DNA of 64,000 nucleotides from Lutibaculum sp963816555 (GCA_963816555.1 CAWFLD010000004.1:1-64000), one strand, 5' to 3'. Positions 47,501 to 56,580 are shown, numbered from the stretch's first letter. Numbers and translations are program-made. Notes: generated by a model from the sequence alone, not told the origin.

Positions 47501-49161
47501 TGTCGACGAACATCGCCGGCGGCAGCGTCGACGTGAGCGGCAAGGTCGGCGACGTGCTCGACGTCAAGGTCGAGCTCGGCGGCCTGCCCGTCTCGCTCGC
47601 CAACGCCTTCGCGCCGGATCTCGGCCTTCAGGGCTCGATCTCGGGCACGATCGACGCGACGGGCTCGCTGTCGAGCCCGCAGGCCCGCTTCGACCTGCGC
47701 GGCCAGGGCCTGTCGGCCACCGCGCTGCGCGAGGCCGGAATCGGCCCCTTGGGCGCGAACGTCGCCGGCAGCTACGCGAACGAGACGGTGCGGCTCGACA
47801 CCGCCACCGTCGAGGGCGGCGGCCTGTCGCTGCGCGCGAAGGGCGCGGTGCCGCTGAGCGGCGGCGGCCTCGACGTCGCGGTCACCGGCAGCATCCCGCT
47901 GACGGTCAGCGACCGCGTCCTCGCCTCGCGCGGCGCCCGCCTGTCGGGCGAGCTCAGCCTCGACGCCCGCGCGACGGGCTCGCTCAAGGCGCCGCAGCTC
48001 GCCGGCAACATCACGGCGGACGGCGTCACCTTCATCGACCCCGATTCGGGCCTGCGGCTGACGAACATCCGCCTGCGGGCCTCGCTGTCGGGCGAGCAGC
48101 TCGTCGTGCAGGAGCTCTCCGCCGCGCTCGGCAACGGCACGATCCGGGTCTCCGGCTCGGTCGGCATCAAGCCCGGGAGCGGCTTCCCGACGGACCTGAC
48201 GATCGCCCTGCGCCAGGCGCACTACGAGGATCCCCGCCTCGTCGCCGCGACGCTGAGCGGCGACCTGACGCTGACCGGCCCCCTGCTCGGCTCGCCGCAG
48301 CTCGCGGGCACCGTCCGTATCGACCGGGCGGAGATCACGGTGCCGGAGAAGCTCGGCGGCAGCGCGACGCTGATCGACGTGCGCCACGTCCGCGCGCCGG
48401 CCGACGTGCTGAACACGCTGAAGAAGGCCGGCATCGGCGAGGACAAGAGCGCCGGCGGCAACTCGCCGTCCGGCATCACGCTCGACCTCAAGATCGAGGC
48501 GCCCAACCAGGTCTTCGTGCGCGGCCGCGGCCTCGACGCGGAGCTCGGCGGCAGCCTGCGGCTGACGGGGCCGGTCTCCGACCTGCGGCCGGTCGGCTCG
48601 TTCGACATGATCCGCGGCCGCATCGAGATCCTCGGCCAGCGCATCACCTTCGACCGCGGCAACGTCACGCTGTTCGGCGACCTCGACCCCGTGCTCGACT
48701 TCCAGGCCCGGACGACGAACAACTCGATCACCGTCATCCTGAACGTCAACGGCCGCGCCTCCGACCCCACCATCACCTTCTCGTCCGACCCCGACCTGCC
48801 GCAGGACGAGATCCTGGCGCAGCTCCTGTTCGGCCGCTCGATCAACGACCTGTCGGCGTTCCAGATCGCCCAGCTCGGTGCCGCGGCGGCGCAGCTGGCG
48901 GGCGGCGGCGGCCCCGGCATCCTCGAGCAGCTGCGCGTCTCGACCGGCCTCGACAATCTCGACGTGACGACGGACGCGCAGGGCGGCGCCGCCGTGAAGG
49001 CCGGCCGCTACATCGACGAGAACGTCTATCTCGGCGTGACCGCGGGCGAGGAGCAGAGCGGGGTCTCGGTCAATCTCGACATCACCGACAACCTCAAGCT
49101 GAAGGGCGAGGCCGGGACGAAGGATTCGAGCCTCGGCATCTTCTACGAGAAGGAGTACTGA
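44566..49161 (+). CDS. tamB: TamB, translocation and assembly module inner-membrane protein
   Basis: A 1531-residue protein whose ATG overlaps the tamA stop (TGATG). An N-terminal membrane anchor (RRLLLSLLALATIMIVGWD) is followed by a long periplasmic part of repeated beta strands. It ends in the conserved TamB (DUF490) domain, with the strand-rich VRGRGLDAELGGSLRLTGPV, FDMIRGRIEILGQRITFDRG and GRYIDENVYLGVTAGEEQSGV. The periplasmic groove of such AsmA/VPS13-like proteins is thought to carry phospholipid between membranes as well as assist outer-membrane protein assembly. Length exceeds the E. coli protein (1259), partly through an internal duplication near 47.2-47.8 kb. Confidence 0.93.
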   Translation: MTRRLLLSLLALATIMIVGWDTIAGAQEKEVDKSAFVRFVENQISTPDRQIRLGTIDGALSSDVTISTITIADREGVWLTIDNAHLVWSRLALLRGQLSVDLLEADSIEIARTPNAAQEPTPKQAQFEIPQLPVGVDIDKLSIPRIDIAEGVIGPAVSMSVNGELHLNDGSLKSNLQIERRDQPGSLVLDASFSNESRVLDLNLKLSEPKDGVVANALNIPGRPAVTFAIQGSGPLDKFDADISLAADGEKLVGGKATISQANGGFRFVADVDGNLQPLVPPLYQDLVQGGSHLTIDATRASDGAISIARADLKSGVASLDASAEITSDFFPTSLDVDMQLGSQSGQPVALPGGGGAATVKSGKIKISLGGQVDNTWVATFDLDGLQTPLLSADHARIMGSGLAANMADPGSRRVTFQVKGSAEGLSSDDPDVAKALGSGGLSLEARGNWASGQPVDVKVARIENGNALASFEGAVDGGQLDGSYTLKADDLSLFSGLAGQKLAGAVDLSAKGTAGLGGNELDLTLDGTARDLALGIGALDGLVKGRTTLSGGIARSETGFRFDDLTVKNPQVTATIRGAYGQENVSLAAKADLADIAALTDRASGPATLQANVSGTADKPKIDAKVTSHRLMLTGKPLTGLDAEFTGTVITEGNKVDGDLSVTGNLDGVPLDASAHIASLADGGRALRDLAVRAGQTKASGDLTLRADGLYEGKVSLDSPDLSVIAPLFLADASGSVSADIALSVENDGQSADVTAKADGLRFNSVRVGSASIDLQGSDLLSAPILAGQANARNVKVGGFVLDGLDATAKRSGDTTDFDVAANLSQGTLTTSGSLQPVDSGFDVTLRTLKLTHQDVAAQLAQPAKIEIRDGRTAIQGADLKIGSGGIHVAGTVGDTIDLKAKIDALPLSLGNAFVPDLNATGTVSGTLTASGTTSAPVADFDVTGRGIGARPLRQAGVSDLAFKGSGHYEDGTANVRLSTNIAGGSVDVSGKVGDVLDVKVELGGLPVSLANAFAPDLGLQGSISGTIDATGSLSSPQARFDLRGQGLSATALREAGIGPLGANVAGSYANETVRLDTATVEGGGLSLRAKGAVPLSGGGLDVAVTGSIPLTVSDRVLASRGARLSGELSLDARATGSLKAPQLAGNITADGVTFIDPDSGLRLTNIRLRASLSGEQLVVQELSAALGNGTIRVSGSVGIKPGSGFPTDLTIALRQAHYEDPRLVAATLSGDLTLTGPLLGSPQLAGTVRIDRAEITVPEKLGGSATLIDVRHVRAPADVLNTLKKAGIGEDKSAGGNSPSGITLDLKIEAPNQVFVRGRGLDAELGGSLRLTGPVSDLRPVGSFDMIRGRIEILGQRITFDRGNVTLFGDLDPVLDFQARTTNNSITVILNVNGRASDPTITFSSDPDLPQDEILAQLLFGRSINDLSAFQIAQLGAAAAQLAGGGGPGILEQLRVSTGLDNLDVTTDAQGGAAVKAGRYIDENVYLGVTAGEEQSGVSVNLDITDNLKLKGEAGTKDSSLGIFYEKEY
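47224..47817 (+). repeat. internal ~99-residue protein duplication in tamB
   Basis: Two adjacent units about 297 bases apart encode similar protein: unit one has VGDTIDLKAKIDALPLSLG then GTVSGTLTASG and ARPLRQAGV; unit two has VGDVLDVKVELGGLPVSLA then GSISGTIDATG and ATALREAGI. The nucleotide sequences have diverged, so the duplication is old. Confidence 0.65.
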
Positions 49162-49316
49162 GGGCGCGGCTCCGCACCCTCACCGCTCCGCCTGGCCTTT
49201 TGTCGCCGCCGGCCGCGAACGGCGGCGGACCTCCTGCGTTTTCCCCATGAGAACGACCGGCCGAGCCACTGGCCGCCGGTCACCTGCATTCCCGCAAACC
49301 GCGCGGAGCCGTTCCC

Positions 49317-50819
49317 ATGGACGCACTATCGAGCCGCACGCCCTATTCGGGCTTCGACAAGACCTTCATCGCCGGCGAATGGAAGGCCGGCGGCGGCGAG
49401 AAGCCGATCGACGACACCAATCCGTATACCGGCGAGACGCTGCTGCAGGTGTCGACCGCCTCGTCCGCCGACGTCGACGCGGCCTGCCGCGCCTCCCTCG
49501 AGGCGCAGAAGGAATGGGCGGAGCTGCCGCCCGCCGCCCGCGCCGAGGTCATGACGAAGGCGGCGCAGATCGTCGCTGGCCGCCGCGAGGAGATCGTCTC
49601 CTGGCTCGTCCGGGAGGCCGGATCGACGCGCCTCAAGGCGACGCTCGAGTGGACCTTCGTGCAGGGCGTCTTCAAGGAGGCCTCGGCCCTGCCCCACATG
49701 GTCGAGGGCCGCATCCTGCCGAACGACATTCCCGGCAAGGAATCGCGCGTCTACCGCAAGCCGGTCGGCGTGGTCGCGCTGATCAGCCCGTGGAACTGGC
49801 CGCTGCAGCTGACCGTGCGCACGCTGGCGCCGGCGCTGGCCGTCGGCAACGGCGTCGTGGTGAAGCCGGCGAGCGACACGCCGGTCACCGGCGGCCTGAT
49901 CTTCGCGAAGATCCTGGAGGAGGCCGGCGTGCCGAAGGGCCTCGTCAGCGTGCTGCCCGGCCCCGGCTCCGATGTCGGCAACGCGCTCATCATGCACGAG
50001 ATCCCGCGCGTCATCTCGTTCACCGGCTCGACGCCCGTCGGCCGGGGCATCGCAAAGCAGTCGGCCGACGCGAAGAAGCTGAAGCGGCTCGAGCTCGAGC
50101 TCGGCGGCAACAGCCCGATCGTGGTGCTCGACGACGCCGACCTCGACCTCGCCGTCGAGGCGGCCGTCTTCGGCAAGTTCCTGCACCAGGGCCAGATCTG
50201 CATGATCTCGAACCGGCTGATCGTGACGGCGCAGGTCTACGACGAGTTCGTGGAGCGCTTCGCCGACCGGGTGAAGACCCTGAAGGTCGGCGACCCGGAC
50301 GAGCCCGACACGTTCATCGGCCCGATCATCAACAAGTCGCAGCTCAATTCGATCACCGGCATGATCGCGGAGGCGAAGAAGGGCCCGGCGCGCATGGTGG
50401 CCGGCGGCGAGCCGGACGGTCAGGTGCTGCCGCCGCACGTCTTCGCCGACATCCCCACGGATTCGGCGCTGGCGAAGCAGGAGATCTTCGGACCCGTGGC
50501 GCCGATCCTGCGCGCGAAGAACGAGCAGGACGCGCTGAAGATCGCCAACGACACCGAGTACGGCCTGTCGAGCGCGGTGTTCACCCGCGACGTCGAGAAG
50601 GGCGTGCGCTTCGCCCGGTCGATCGAGGCCGGGATGGCCCACGTCAACGACCAGCCGGTCAACGACCTGCCCTTCAACCCGTTCGGCGGCGAGAAGAACT
50701 CCGGCATCGGCCGCTTCAACGGCCGCTGGGCGATCGATGCCTTCACCACCGACCAGTGGGTGACGGTGCAGCACCAGCCGCGCCAGTATCCGTTCAGCCT
50801 GAACGACCTGCCGGGCTGA
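49317..50819 (+). CDS. aldehyde dehydrogenase (ALDH superfamily)
   Basis: A 500-residue NAD(P)-dependent aldehyde dehydrogenase. The Rossmann segment is VALISPWNWPLQLTVRTLAPALAVGNGVVVKPAS. The catalytic glutamate is in KRLELELGGNSPIVVLDDA and the catalytic cysteine in GQICMISNRL near residue 300; PFGGEKNSGIGRFNG completes the oligomer-domain signature. The MISNR cysteine context is typical of the benzaldehyde/vanillin dehydrogenase branch, so an aromatic aldehyde is a reasonable but unproven substrate. It stands alone; the 155-base gap before it holds an inverted repeat at about 49204-49227 after tamB. Confidence 0.92.
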   Translation: MDALSSRTPYSGFDKTFIAGEWKAGGGEKPIDDTNPYTGETLLQVSTASSADVDAACRASLEAQKEWAELPPAARAEVMTKAAQIVAGRREEIVSWLVREAGSTRLKATLEWTFVQGVFKEASALPHMVEGRILPNDIPGKESRVYRKPVGVVALISPWNWPLQLTVRTLAPALAVGNGVVVKPASDTPVTGGLIFAKILEEAGVPKGLVSVLPGPGSDVGNALIMHEIPRVISFTGSTPVGRGIAKQSADAKKLKRLELELGGNSPIVVLDDADLDLAVEAAVFGKFLHQGQICMISNRLIVTAQVYDEFVERFADRVKTLKVGDPDEPDTFIGPIINKSQLNSITGMIAEAKKGPARMVAGGEPDGQVLPPHVFADIPTDSALAKQEIFGPVAPILRAKNEQDALKIANDTEYGLSSAVFTRDVEKGVRFARSIEAGMAHVNDQPVNDLPFNPFGGEKNSGIGRFNGRWAIDAFTTDQWVTVQHQPRQYPFSLNDLPG

Positions 50820-50834
50820 GCGCGGTGTCGGCGC

Positions 50835-51476
50835 TCACCCGCCCGCGAGCGACCGCGCGACCTCGGCCAGGAGCAGGAGGCCGAGCCCCATGAAGAAGAG
50901 GCCGACGCCGCCCGTGATCCAGCGCCCGATGCGGGCGTAGATCGCGGCGGCGTGGCGCGTCGAGAAGGCGAGAGCGTAGAAGAGATGGCCGAGCGCCGCG
51001 ATGGTGGCGGCGCCGAGGATCATGACCGCGATCGCCGCCGGGCTCGCCGTGCCCGCGGGAAAGATCGAGAGGAGCACGAGCCAGGTGGTCAGCGCCTTCG
51101 GGTTCGTCGCCAGCACGCCGAGCGCGAGCCCGAAGGCGGCGCGGGGAGAGATCTCCCGCGGCTTCACGCCGCTCGCCTCCCACCGCCAGGCGCGGCGCAG
51201 GTAGCGCGAGGCGAACCACAGGAGCAGGAGCCCGCCGACCGCCCGCAGCGTCGGCTCGAGCGCCGGCACCTGGCGGAACACCACCGCGGCGCCGAGAACC
51301 GCCGCGCTCGCCCAGATCAGCACGCCGAGGAAGACCGCAGGCGGGATCGCCAGCGCCACCCTGCGCCCCGAGCCGAGCGCCGTGGCGATGGTGGTGAACA
51401 CGTTCGGCCCCGGCGCCAGCACGTTGCCGGCGAAGACGAGGAACGTCGTCGCGATCTCGGCCCAGGGGAAGCTCAA
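50835..51476 (-). CDS. LysE/RhtB-family exporter
   Basis: A 213-residue membrane protein with about six helices: LVFAGNVLAPGPNVFTTIATALGSG (family PGP motif) and FASRYLRRAWRW, then a last helix VGLFFMGLGLLLLAEVAR. I chose TTG 51476 with GGAG seven bases upstream because it gives the normal family length and no ATG fits. The substrate (amino acid or analogue) is not indicated by neighbours. Confidence 0.82.
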   Translation of the reverse strand: MSFPWAEIATTFLVFAGNVLAPGPNVFTTIATALGSGRRVALAIPPAVFLGVLIWASAAVLGAAVVFRQVPALEPTLRAVGGLLLLWFASRYLRRAWRWEASGVKPREISPRAAFGLALGVLATNPKALTTWLVLLSIFPAGTASPAAIAVMILGAATIAALGHLFYALAFSTRHAAAIYARIGRWITGGVGLFFMGLGLLLLAEVARSLAGG

Positions 51477-51552
51477 CGGGATGCTCCGGCGGAAGGAGCG
51501 CGGATCATAGCCGCTGTCGGAACGCCGGGGTATCGGCGGCACGGCATGTGGA

Positions 51553-52080
51553 TCATGCGTTTGCCTGGAACCCCGGGATCTTCTTCCGCCGCTTGCCCAT
51601 GATGTCGGCGAGCCGCACCGGCCGGTAGTCCTGCGGGTCGACGCCGACATCGTATTGCCGGGTGATCGGCGACAGCCGGCCGTGCGAATGGCCGTGGATG
51701 TTCACGGCGCCCTTGCCGGTGCCGTTCCAGGTGCGGAAGGCGTAGTGGCACATGACGACCATGCGCCCGTCGACGGTGATCTCGCGGTAGTGCTGCACCG
51801 AGGCCCAGCCTTCGGCCTGGAGCGTGGCGGGCCCGTCATTGTTGCCGACGATCAGGTGCTTGGTGCCGTTGAGGCCCGCGAGCAGTTCGGCGATGCGCTC
51901 CGGCCCCGGGCCGAGCGCGAAGTCGCCGAGGTGCCAGACCTCGTCCTCCGGCGCCACGACGGCGTTCCAGTTCGCCACGAGCCCCGCGTCGTGCGCGGCC
52001 ATGTCGGGCCAGGGCCGCCGGTCGACCCGCAGGGCCCGCGGGTCGCCGAAATGCGTGTCGCCGGTGAAGAAGACCGTCAC
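51553..52080 (-). CDS. metallophosphoesterase
   Basis: A 175-residue calcineurin-like phosphoesterase. Metal ligands appear in order: FFTGDTHFGDP, DEVWHLGDFALG, LIVGNNDGPATL, VVMCHYAFRTW and NIHGHSHGRLS. Size and motifs match the YfcE/small-phosphoesterase type. The start GTG 52080 overlaps the DNA glycosylase stop (GTGA), so the two are co-translated. The substrate is unknown; it may be a nucleotide or phosphodiester. Confidence 0.9.
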   Translation of the reverse strand: MTVFFTGDTHFGDPRALRVDRRPWPDMAAHDAGLVANWNAVVAPEDEVWHLGDFALGPGPERIAELLAGLNGTKHLIVGNNDGPATLQAEGWASVQHYREITVDGRMVVMCHYAFRTWNGTGKGAVNIHGHSHGRLSPITRQYDVGVDPQDYRPVRLADIMGKRRKKIPGFQANA

Positions 52081-52672
52081 GTCGCCGTCTCCGGCGCGGC
52101 CGCCCGCAGGGGGCGGCTGAGATAGCGCGAGCCCTTCTCGGCGAAGCGCCAGGGATGGTCGACGGCCTTGGAGATGCCGATGCGCGGCCCCGCCACGATG
52201 TCGGGCGGCGCCTCCGGCATCCGGATCTCGAACGGGGCTTCGTCGAGCGGCAGCGAATCGTGCTCGCGGCCGACGGCGAGCGCCTGCGTCAGCCGGCCCG
52301 GGCCGGCGCAGAGCAGCCGCTCGTTCTCCATGCCCCGCCTGCCCCGCATGACCTCGATTCCCGCCGTCGGCTCCAGCGCGCGGATCAGCACCGCGCAGCC
52401 CGGAAGCTGGTCGTCGCAGACGACGTTCAGGCACCAGTGGATGCCGTAGGAGCGGTAGACGTAGGCGCGCCCCGGCGGCCCGAACATCGCCGCGTTTCGC
52501 GCCGTCGGCCGGCATAGGAATGCGAAGCCGGGTCCTCGCGCACATAGGCCTCCGTCTCGACGATACGCCCGCCGACCCCGTCGACGAGCAGCGTCGCGCC
52601 GATCAGGCCGCGGGCGACGTCGAGGGCGGGACGGGAGAATAGGTCAGGCGGCGAAGGGCGGCTCGGGGACAT
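52077..52672 (-). CDS. DNA-3-methyladenine glycosylase, MPG/AAG type (one frame break)
   Basis: About 198 residues after correction, the normal size. N-terminal part ALDVARGLIGATLLVDGVGGRIVETEAY (catalytic Glu in VETEAY) EDPASHSYAG, then after the break PTARNAAMFGPPGRAYVYRSYGIHWCLNVV and a final CAGPGRLTQAL with RIGISKAVDHPWRF. The break is a missing base in a C run at about 52508, restoring GPTARN. It excises alkylated purines from DNA. It shares a transcript with the phosphoesterase. Confidence 0.91.
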
Positions 52673-52780
52673 GGGCGCGAAGATAGCGGCGAAGGGCGGC
52701 GTTGCAACAACTCCTGCCCAGCCGTGCCGCGATGTGCTATCGCAGTCCCCCTTCCGTGCCTTCACCTGCGGGCGCCCGCC

Positions 52781-54014
52781 ATGACCCACCGTCGCGCCGT
52801 GCTGTGCCTCGCCATCGGCGAGACGCTCGTCTGGGCCGGGTTCTACTATCTCTTTCCCGCCCTGCTGCTGCGCTGGGAGGCGGTCGAAGGCTGGTCGAAG
52901 ACGGCGCTGACGGCGGCCTTCGCCGGCGCGCTGATCGTGTCCGCGCTCCTCTCGCCCCTCGCGGGCCGGCTGATCGACGGCGGCCACGGCCCCCGGCTCC
53001 TCGCCGGCAGCGCGCTGTTCGGCGCGGGGGTCGTCGCGGCGCTGCCGCTCGCCCCCGGCTTCGCCGCCTTCGCGGCGATGTGGCTCTTGATCGGGGCTCG
53101 CGATGGGCGGCTGCCTCTACGAGCCGTGCTTCGCGCTGATCACGCGGACGCAGGGCGCCGGGGCGCGGCGCGCGATCACCTTCGTCACGCTCTTGGCCGG
53201 CTTTGCCGGCACGCTGTCCTTCCCGCTCAACCACTGGCTGGCGGAGGGCTGGAGCTGGCACGCCGCCACGTGGACCTTCGCCGCGCTGCTCGCCTTCGTC
53301 GCCGCGCCTCTCCTCTGGCTCGGCGGCCACGACGCTGAGAGGGACGCGGTGGCGGAACGGAGCCGGCGGCAGCGGCCCGGCATGGCGCCGTCGCGCGGCT
53401 CGGGGGCGTCGCGCCGCATCCTGCGCAAGCCCGCCTTCTGGTTGCTCGCGGCCGGCTTCTCGCTGCTCGGGGCCGACCACGGCGTGATCGTCAACCACCT
53501 CCTGCCGATCCTGCAGGAGCGCGGCATGCGGCCCGACCTCGCCGTGCTGGCCGCCTCGATGATCGGGCCGATGCAGGTCTGCGGACGGCTCGCCATGATG
53601 GCGAGCGAGCGCCACCTGTCGAGCCGGGCGATGACGACGCTCTGCTTCGTCTTCGTGCTCGCGCGCGGCCGCCTGCCTGTTCGCCGCGACGAGGCAGCCG
53701 GCGCTGCTCGTGCCGTTCGTCGTCCTTCAGGGCAGCGGCTACGGCGTGCTCAGCATCATGCGGCCGGTGATGACCCGCGAGATCCTCGGGCACCGCGAAT
53801 TTCGGCGCGGTCTGCGGCGCCGTCGCCGTGCCCTATCTCGGCAGCCTACGCGCTGGCGCCGTTCCTCGGCTCGCTGATCTGGAAAGCCGGCGGCTACGGC
53901 CTCGTCATCGGCACTGTGGCGGGAATGGCGGCGCTCGGCCTCCTGAGCTTCCGGCTGTCGCTGCGCGCGAGTGCCGGCGCGGACTCGGCCGGCGAGCCCC
54001 TCTCCGCCTCGTGA
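52781..54014 (+). CDS. MFS transporter (four frame breaks)
   Basis: About 409 residues after correction, with 12 predicted helices. Segments in order: LCLAIGETLVWAGFYYLFPALLL, LSPLAGRLIDGGHGPRLLAGSALFGAG, GCLYEPCFALITRTQG, AITFVTLLAGFAGTLSFPLNHWLAEG, KPAFWLLAAGFSLLGADHG, FVVLQGSGYGVLSIMRPVM and GLVIGTVAGMAALGLLSF. Extra bases at about 53096, 53664, 53797 and 53846. Type resembles the oxalate/formate or aromatic-acid group of MFS proteins, but the substrate is unknown. It is divergent from the glycosylase gene. Confidence 0.82.
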
Positions 54015-54115
54015 CGCGGCGATTCCCTGTGGAGATCCGGCCGCTCTTTCCGTGATCGAAGCGAGTCGCGTGCTATTTTCCCGCGCGCACGCCTCAAGGG
54101 AATCGCCAGTCTTTC

Positions 54116-55624
54116 ATGCAATCCGGTATCGAACTCGGCACGGACGCGAACGGCAATCCGGCGCGGCTCGACCTCGAGGAGCTGCTCTCGACCAGGCTTC
54201 TGGTGCAGGGCAACTCGGGCTCGGGCAAGTCGCACCTGCTGCGCCGGCTGCTGGAGCAGAGCGCCGGCCTCGTGCAGCAGGCGATCATCGATCCCGAGGG
54301 CGACTTCGTGACGCTCGCGGAGGCCTACGGCCACATCGTCGTCGACGCCAACCGCACGCCGAACGACCTCGCCAAGATCGCCAACCGCATCCGCCACCAC
54401 CGCGCCTCCGTCGTGCTCGATCTCGAGGGTCTCGACGCGGAGGTGCAGATGCGCTGCGCTGCGGCGTTCCTGAACGGCATCTTCGACGCCGACCGCGAGG
54501 CCTGGTACCCGATGCTCGTCGCCGTCGACGAGGCGCAGCTCTTCGCGCCGTCGGGCGGCGGCGAGATCTCGGAGGAGGCCCGCCGCACCTCGCTCGGCGC
54601 CATGACCAACCTGATGTGCCGCGGCCGCAAGCGCGGCCTCGCCGGCATCATCGCGACGCAGCGCCTGGCGAAGCTCGCCAAGAACGTCGCGGCCGAGGCC
54701 TCGAACTTCCTGATGGGCCGCACCTTCCTCGACATCGACATGGCCCGCGCGTCCGACCTGCTCGGCATGGAGCGGCGGCAGGCCGAAGCCTTCCGCGACC
54801 TCGCCCCCGGCCAGTTCGTGGCGCTCGGCCCCGCTTTGTCGCGCCGGCCGCTGCGGGTGAAGATCGGCGACGTCGTCACCAGGGGCCGCAGCGGCCGGCC
54901 CGAGCTCCTGCCGCTGCCGGAGACGCCGCGCGAGGACCTCGAGGACCTGATCTTCCAGCCGAGCCCGAACGACCCGGAGCCGGCGATGCCGTCGCCGATG
55001 CCGATGCGCGCGACGACGGACGAGCTGATCTCGCAGGTCGAGACGGCGAGCGCCGCAGTGGCGTCCGAGGCCGACGCGGAGGCCGCGGCGATCGACCGCG
55101 AGGCGCTGGAGGAGGCGCTCGACGAGATCTTCGCCGAGATCCTCTCGGAGCCCGAGGCGGCGTTCCGGCCGGAGCCGATGATCTACCAGGACTTCCTGTT
55201 CCACTGCCGGGTCAGGAAGCTCGGCGATCTCGGCCAGGACATGCCGACGTTCCGCCGCCGCCTCGCCCTCGGCCGCGCCGGCGTCAGCGCCCGCGACGCC
55301 GACGATCCCGCCTGGCGGCAGATCCTCTCCGTCTCCGAGAACCTTCCCGTCGAGATGCAGGGGGTGTTCCTGATGCTCGCCCGCAGCGCCCGCGAGGAGG
55401 CGCCCTGCCCCTCCGACGCGAGCCTCGCGCGCGCCTATGGCAGCCACTCGCCGTCCCGCGCGCGCTGGCTGCTCACCTACATGGAAGGCCAGGGCTACAT
55501 ACTCTGCGAGACGGATTTCCGCGGCCAGCGGGTCGTCTCCTTCCCGGGCGTCGGCTGGCGGACCGCGCCGTCGACGCCGCGCGAGACGACGCCCTCGCCG
55601 GCCCTGCAGAGACGGCGGGCGTGA
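54116..55624 (+). CDS. HerA-like ATPase (DUF87 type)
   Basis: A 502-residue P-loop ATPase. Walker A is QGNSGSGKSHLLRRLLE at residues 31-47, Walker B lies in MLVAVDEAQLFAPSG, and the RGRKRGLAGIIATQRLAKLAKN segment matches the arginine-finger/sensor region of HerA/VirB4-like ATPases. Residues about 290-370 form an acidic linker and the C-terminal 130 residues a helical module (FLFHCRVRKLGDLGQ). HerA relatives pump DNA, but stand-alone versions in this group have no settled role. No nuclease (NurA or Sir2) lies beside it, so this is not an obvious defence system. Confidence 0.78.
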   Translation: MQSGIELGTDANGNPARLDLEELLSTRLLVQGNSGSGKSHLLRRLLEQSAGLVQQAIIDPEGDFVTLAEAYGHIVVDANRTPNDLAKIANRIRHHRASVVLDLEGLDAEVQMRCAAAFLNGIFDADREAWYPMLVAVDEAQLFAPSGGGEISEEARRTSLGAMTNLMCRGRKRGLAGIIATQRLAKLAKNVAAEASNFLMGRTFLDIDMARASDLLGMERRQAEAFRDLAPGQFVALGPALSRRPLRVKIGDVVTRGRSGRPELLPLPETPREDLEDLIFQPSPNDPEPAMPSPMPMRATTDELISQVETASAAVASEADAEAAAIDREALEEALDEIFAEILSEPEAAFRPEPMIYQDFLFHCRVRKLGDLGQDMPTFRRRLALGRAGVSARDADDPAWRQILSVSENLPVEMQGVFLMLARSAREEAPCPSDASLARAYGSHSPSRARWLLTYMEGQGYILCETDFRGQRVVSFPGVGWRTAPSTPRETTPSPALQRRRA

Positions 55625-55767
55625 CGACGCGGCCGGTCAGGGCCGAGGACATTGACCAGCGCCTCGCGGGACGAGATGCATCGAATGGCGTTCCGGGTGG
55701 CGACGGCTTCCATACGCCGCCCGGCTGTGCTCTGCAAATCGCGTCGCGACAGACGGGAGTACGGAGA

Positions 55768-56253
55768 TTGAGCGAGACCGCCCGACCCATCGAGATCTAT
55801 GTCGACGCCGACGCCTGCCCCGTGAAGAACGAGGTCTACAAGGTCGCCGGCCGGCACGGGCTGAAGACCTACGTGGTGTCGAACAGCCCCATCGGCGTGC
55901 CGCGGGACGAGCTGATCGAGCGCGTCGTCGTCCCGCAGGGGCCGGACGTCGCCGACGACTGGATCGCCGAGCGGGCGACGCAGGGCGACGTCGTGGTGAC
56001 CGCCGACGTGCCGCTGGCGAGCCGCTGCGTGAAGGCGGGCGCCAGCGTCATCTCGCCGAAGGGCAAGCCGTTCGACGAGCGCTCGATCGGCATGGCGCTC
56101 GCCACCCGCAACCTCATGGACGACCTGCGCAGTGCGGGCGAGATCACCGGCGGGCCGAAGCCTTTCTCGCCGCGGGACCGCTCGGCCTTCCTCTCGGCGC
56201 TCGACCTCGCGATCGTGCGCCTGAAGCGCGCCGGCTTCGGCGGCCAGTCCTAG
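55768..56253 (+). CDS. UPF0178 (YaiI/YqxD) family protein
   Basis: A 161-residue protein. The TTG at 55768 is preceded by GGGAG. Family signatures: IEIYVDADACPVKNEVYKVA at the start, VPQGPDVADDWIAERATQGDVVVTADVPLASRCVKAG, and SPKGKPFDERSIGMALATRNLMDDLR. The conserved aspartates suggest a PIN/NYN-like nuclease fold, but the activity is not established. It overlaps the convergent TfoX-N gene by four bases. Confidence 0.88.
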   Translation: MSETARPIEIYVDADACPVKNEVYKVAGRHGLKTYVVSNSPIGVPRDELIERVVVPQGPDVADDWIAERATQGDVVVTADVPLASRCVKAGASVISPKGKPFDERSIGMALATRNLMDDLRSAGEITGGPKPFSPRDRSAFLSALDLAIVRLKRAGFGGQS

Positions 56254-56580
56254 CCGGCCCGGGCAACGGCGAGGGAGCGCTCGGCATAGGGCACGAGCCG
56301 CTCCGGGTCCTCCAGCAGGTCCTCCGTCACGGAGACGAGCCGCGGCGCCTCGACGACCCGGTCGCGCCTGGCGTAGGAGAAGACGTGGCCGCCGGCCGCC
56401 AGGAGGTCCGTCCGCAGCGCCTCGTCCGCAGGTGAGGTAGAGCGTGTCCTTGACGATCATCGCGAAGTGCCGCCCGTCGCAGCGGACGGACAGGCCGCCG
56501 AACATGCGGCGCGCGTCGATCCCGCCGAGCGGCGCGAGGAGATCGAGGACGTGGTCGCGGAACTGCGGTGAGACGGCCAT
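56250..56580 (-). CDS. TfoX N-terminal domain protein (one frame break)
   Basis: About 109 residues after correction, the typical size for a lone TfoX-N domain: HVLDLLAPLGGIDARRMFGGLSVRCDGRHFAMIVKDTLYLT, then after the break ADEALRTDLLAAGGHVFSYAR and PRLVSVTEDLLEDPERL. One extra base at about 56430. In gammaproteobacteria TfoX controls competence; lone TfoX-N proteins elsewhere have no demonstrated role. Confidence 0.85.

Noticed and set aside
42613..49161. Open frame of 2182 codons suggesting a TamA-TamB fusion protein
   Set aside because: The TamA half from about 43.5 to 44.56 kb is nonsense in that frame. The real TamA barrel is in another frame after one extra base, and a normal TGATG junction separates tamA and tamB. 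The long frame is an artefact of GC-rich DNA and the indel.
54116..56253. Possible defence island (HerA-like ATPase plus UPF0178)
   Set aside because: No nuclease, TIR, Sir2 or methylase partner and no mobile-element signs; neighbours are ordinary chromosomal genes.
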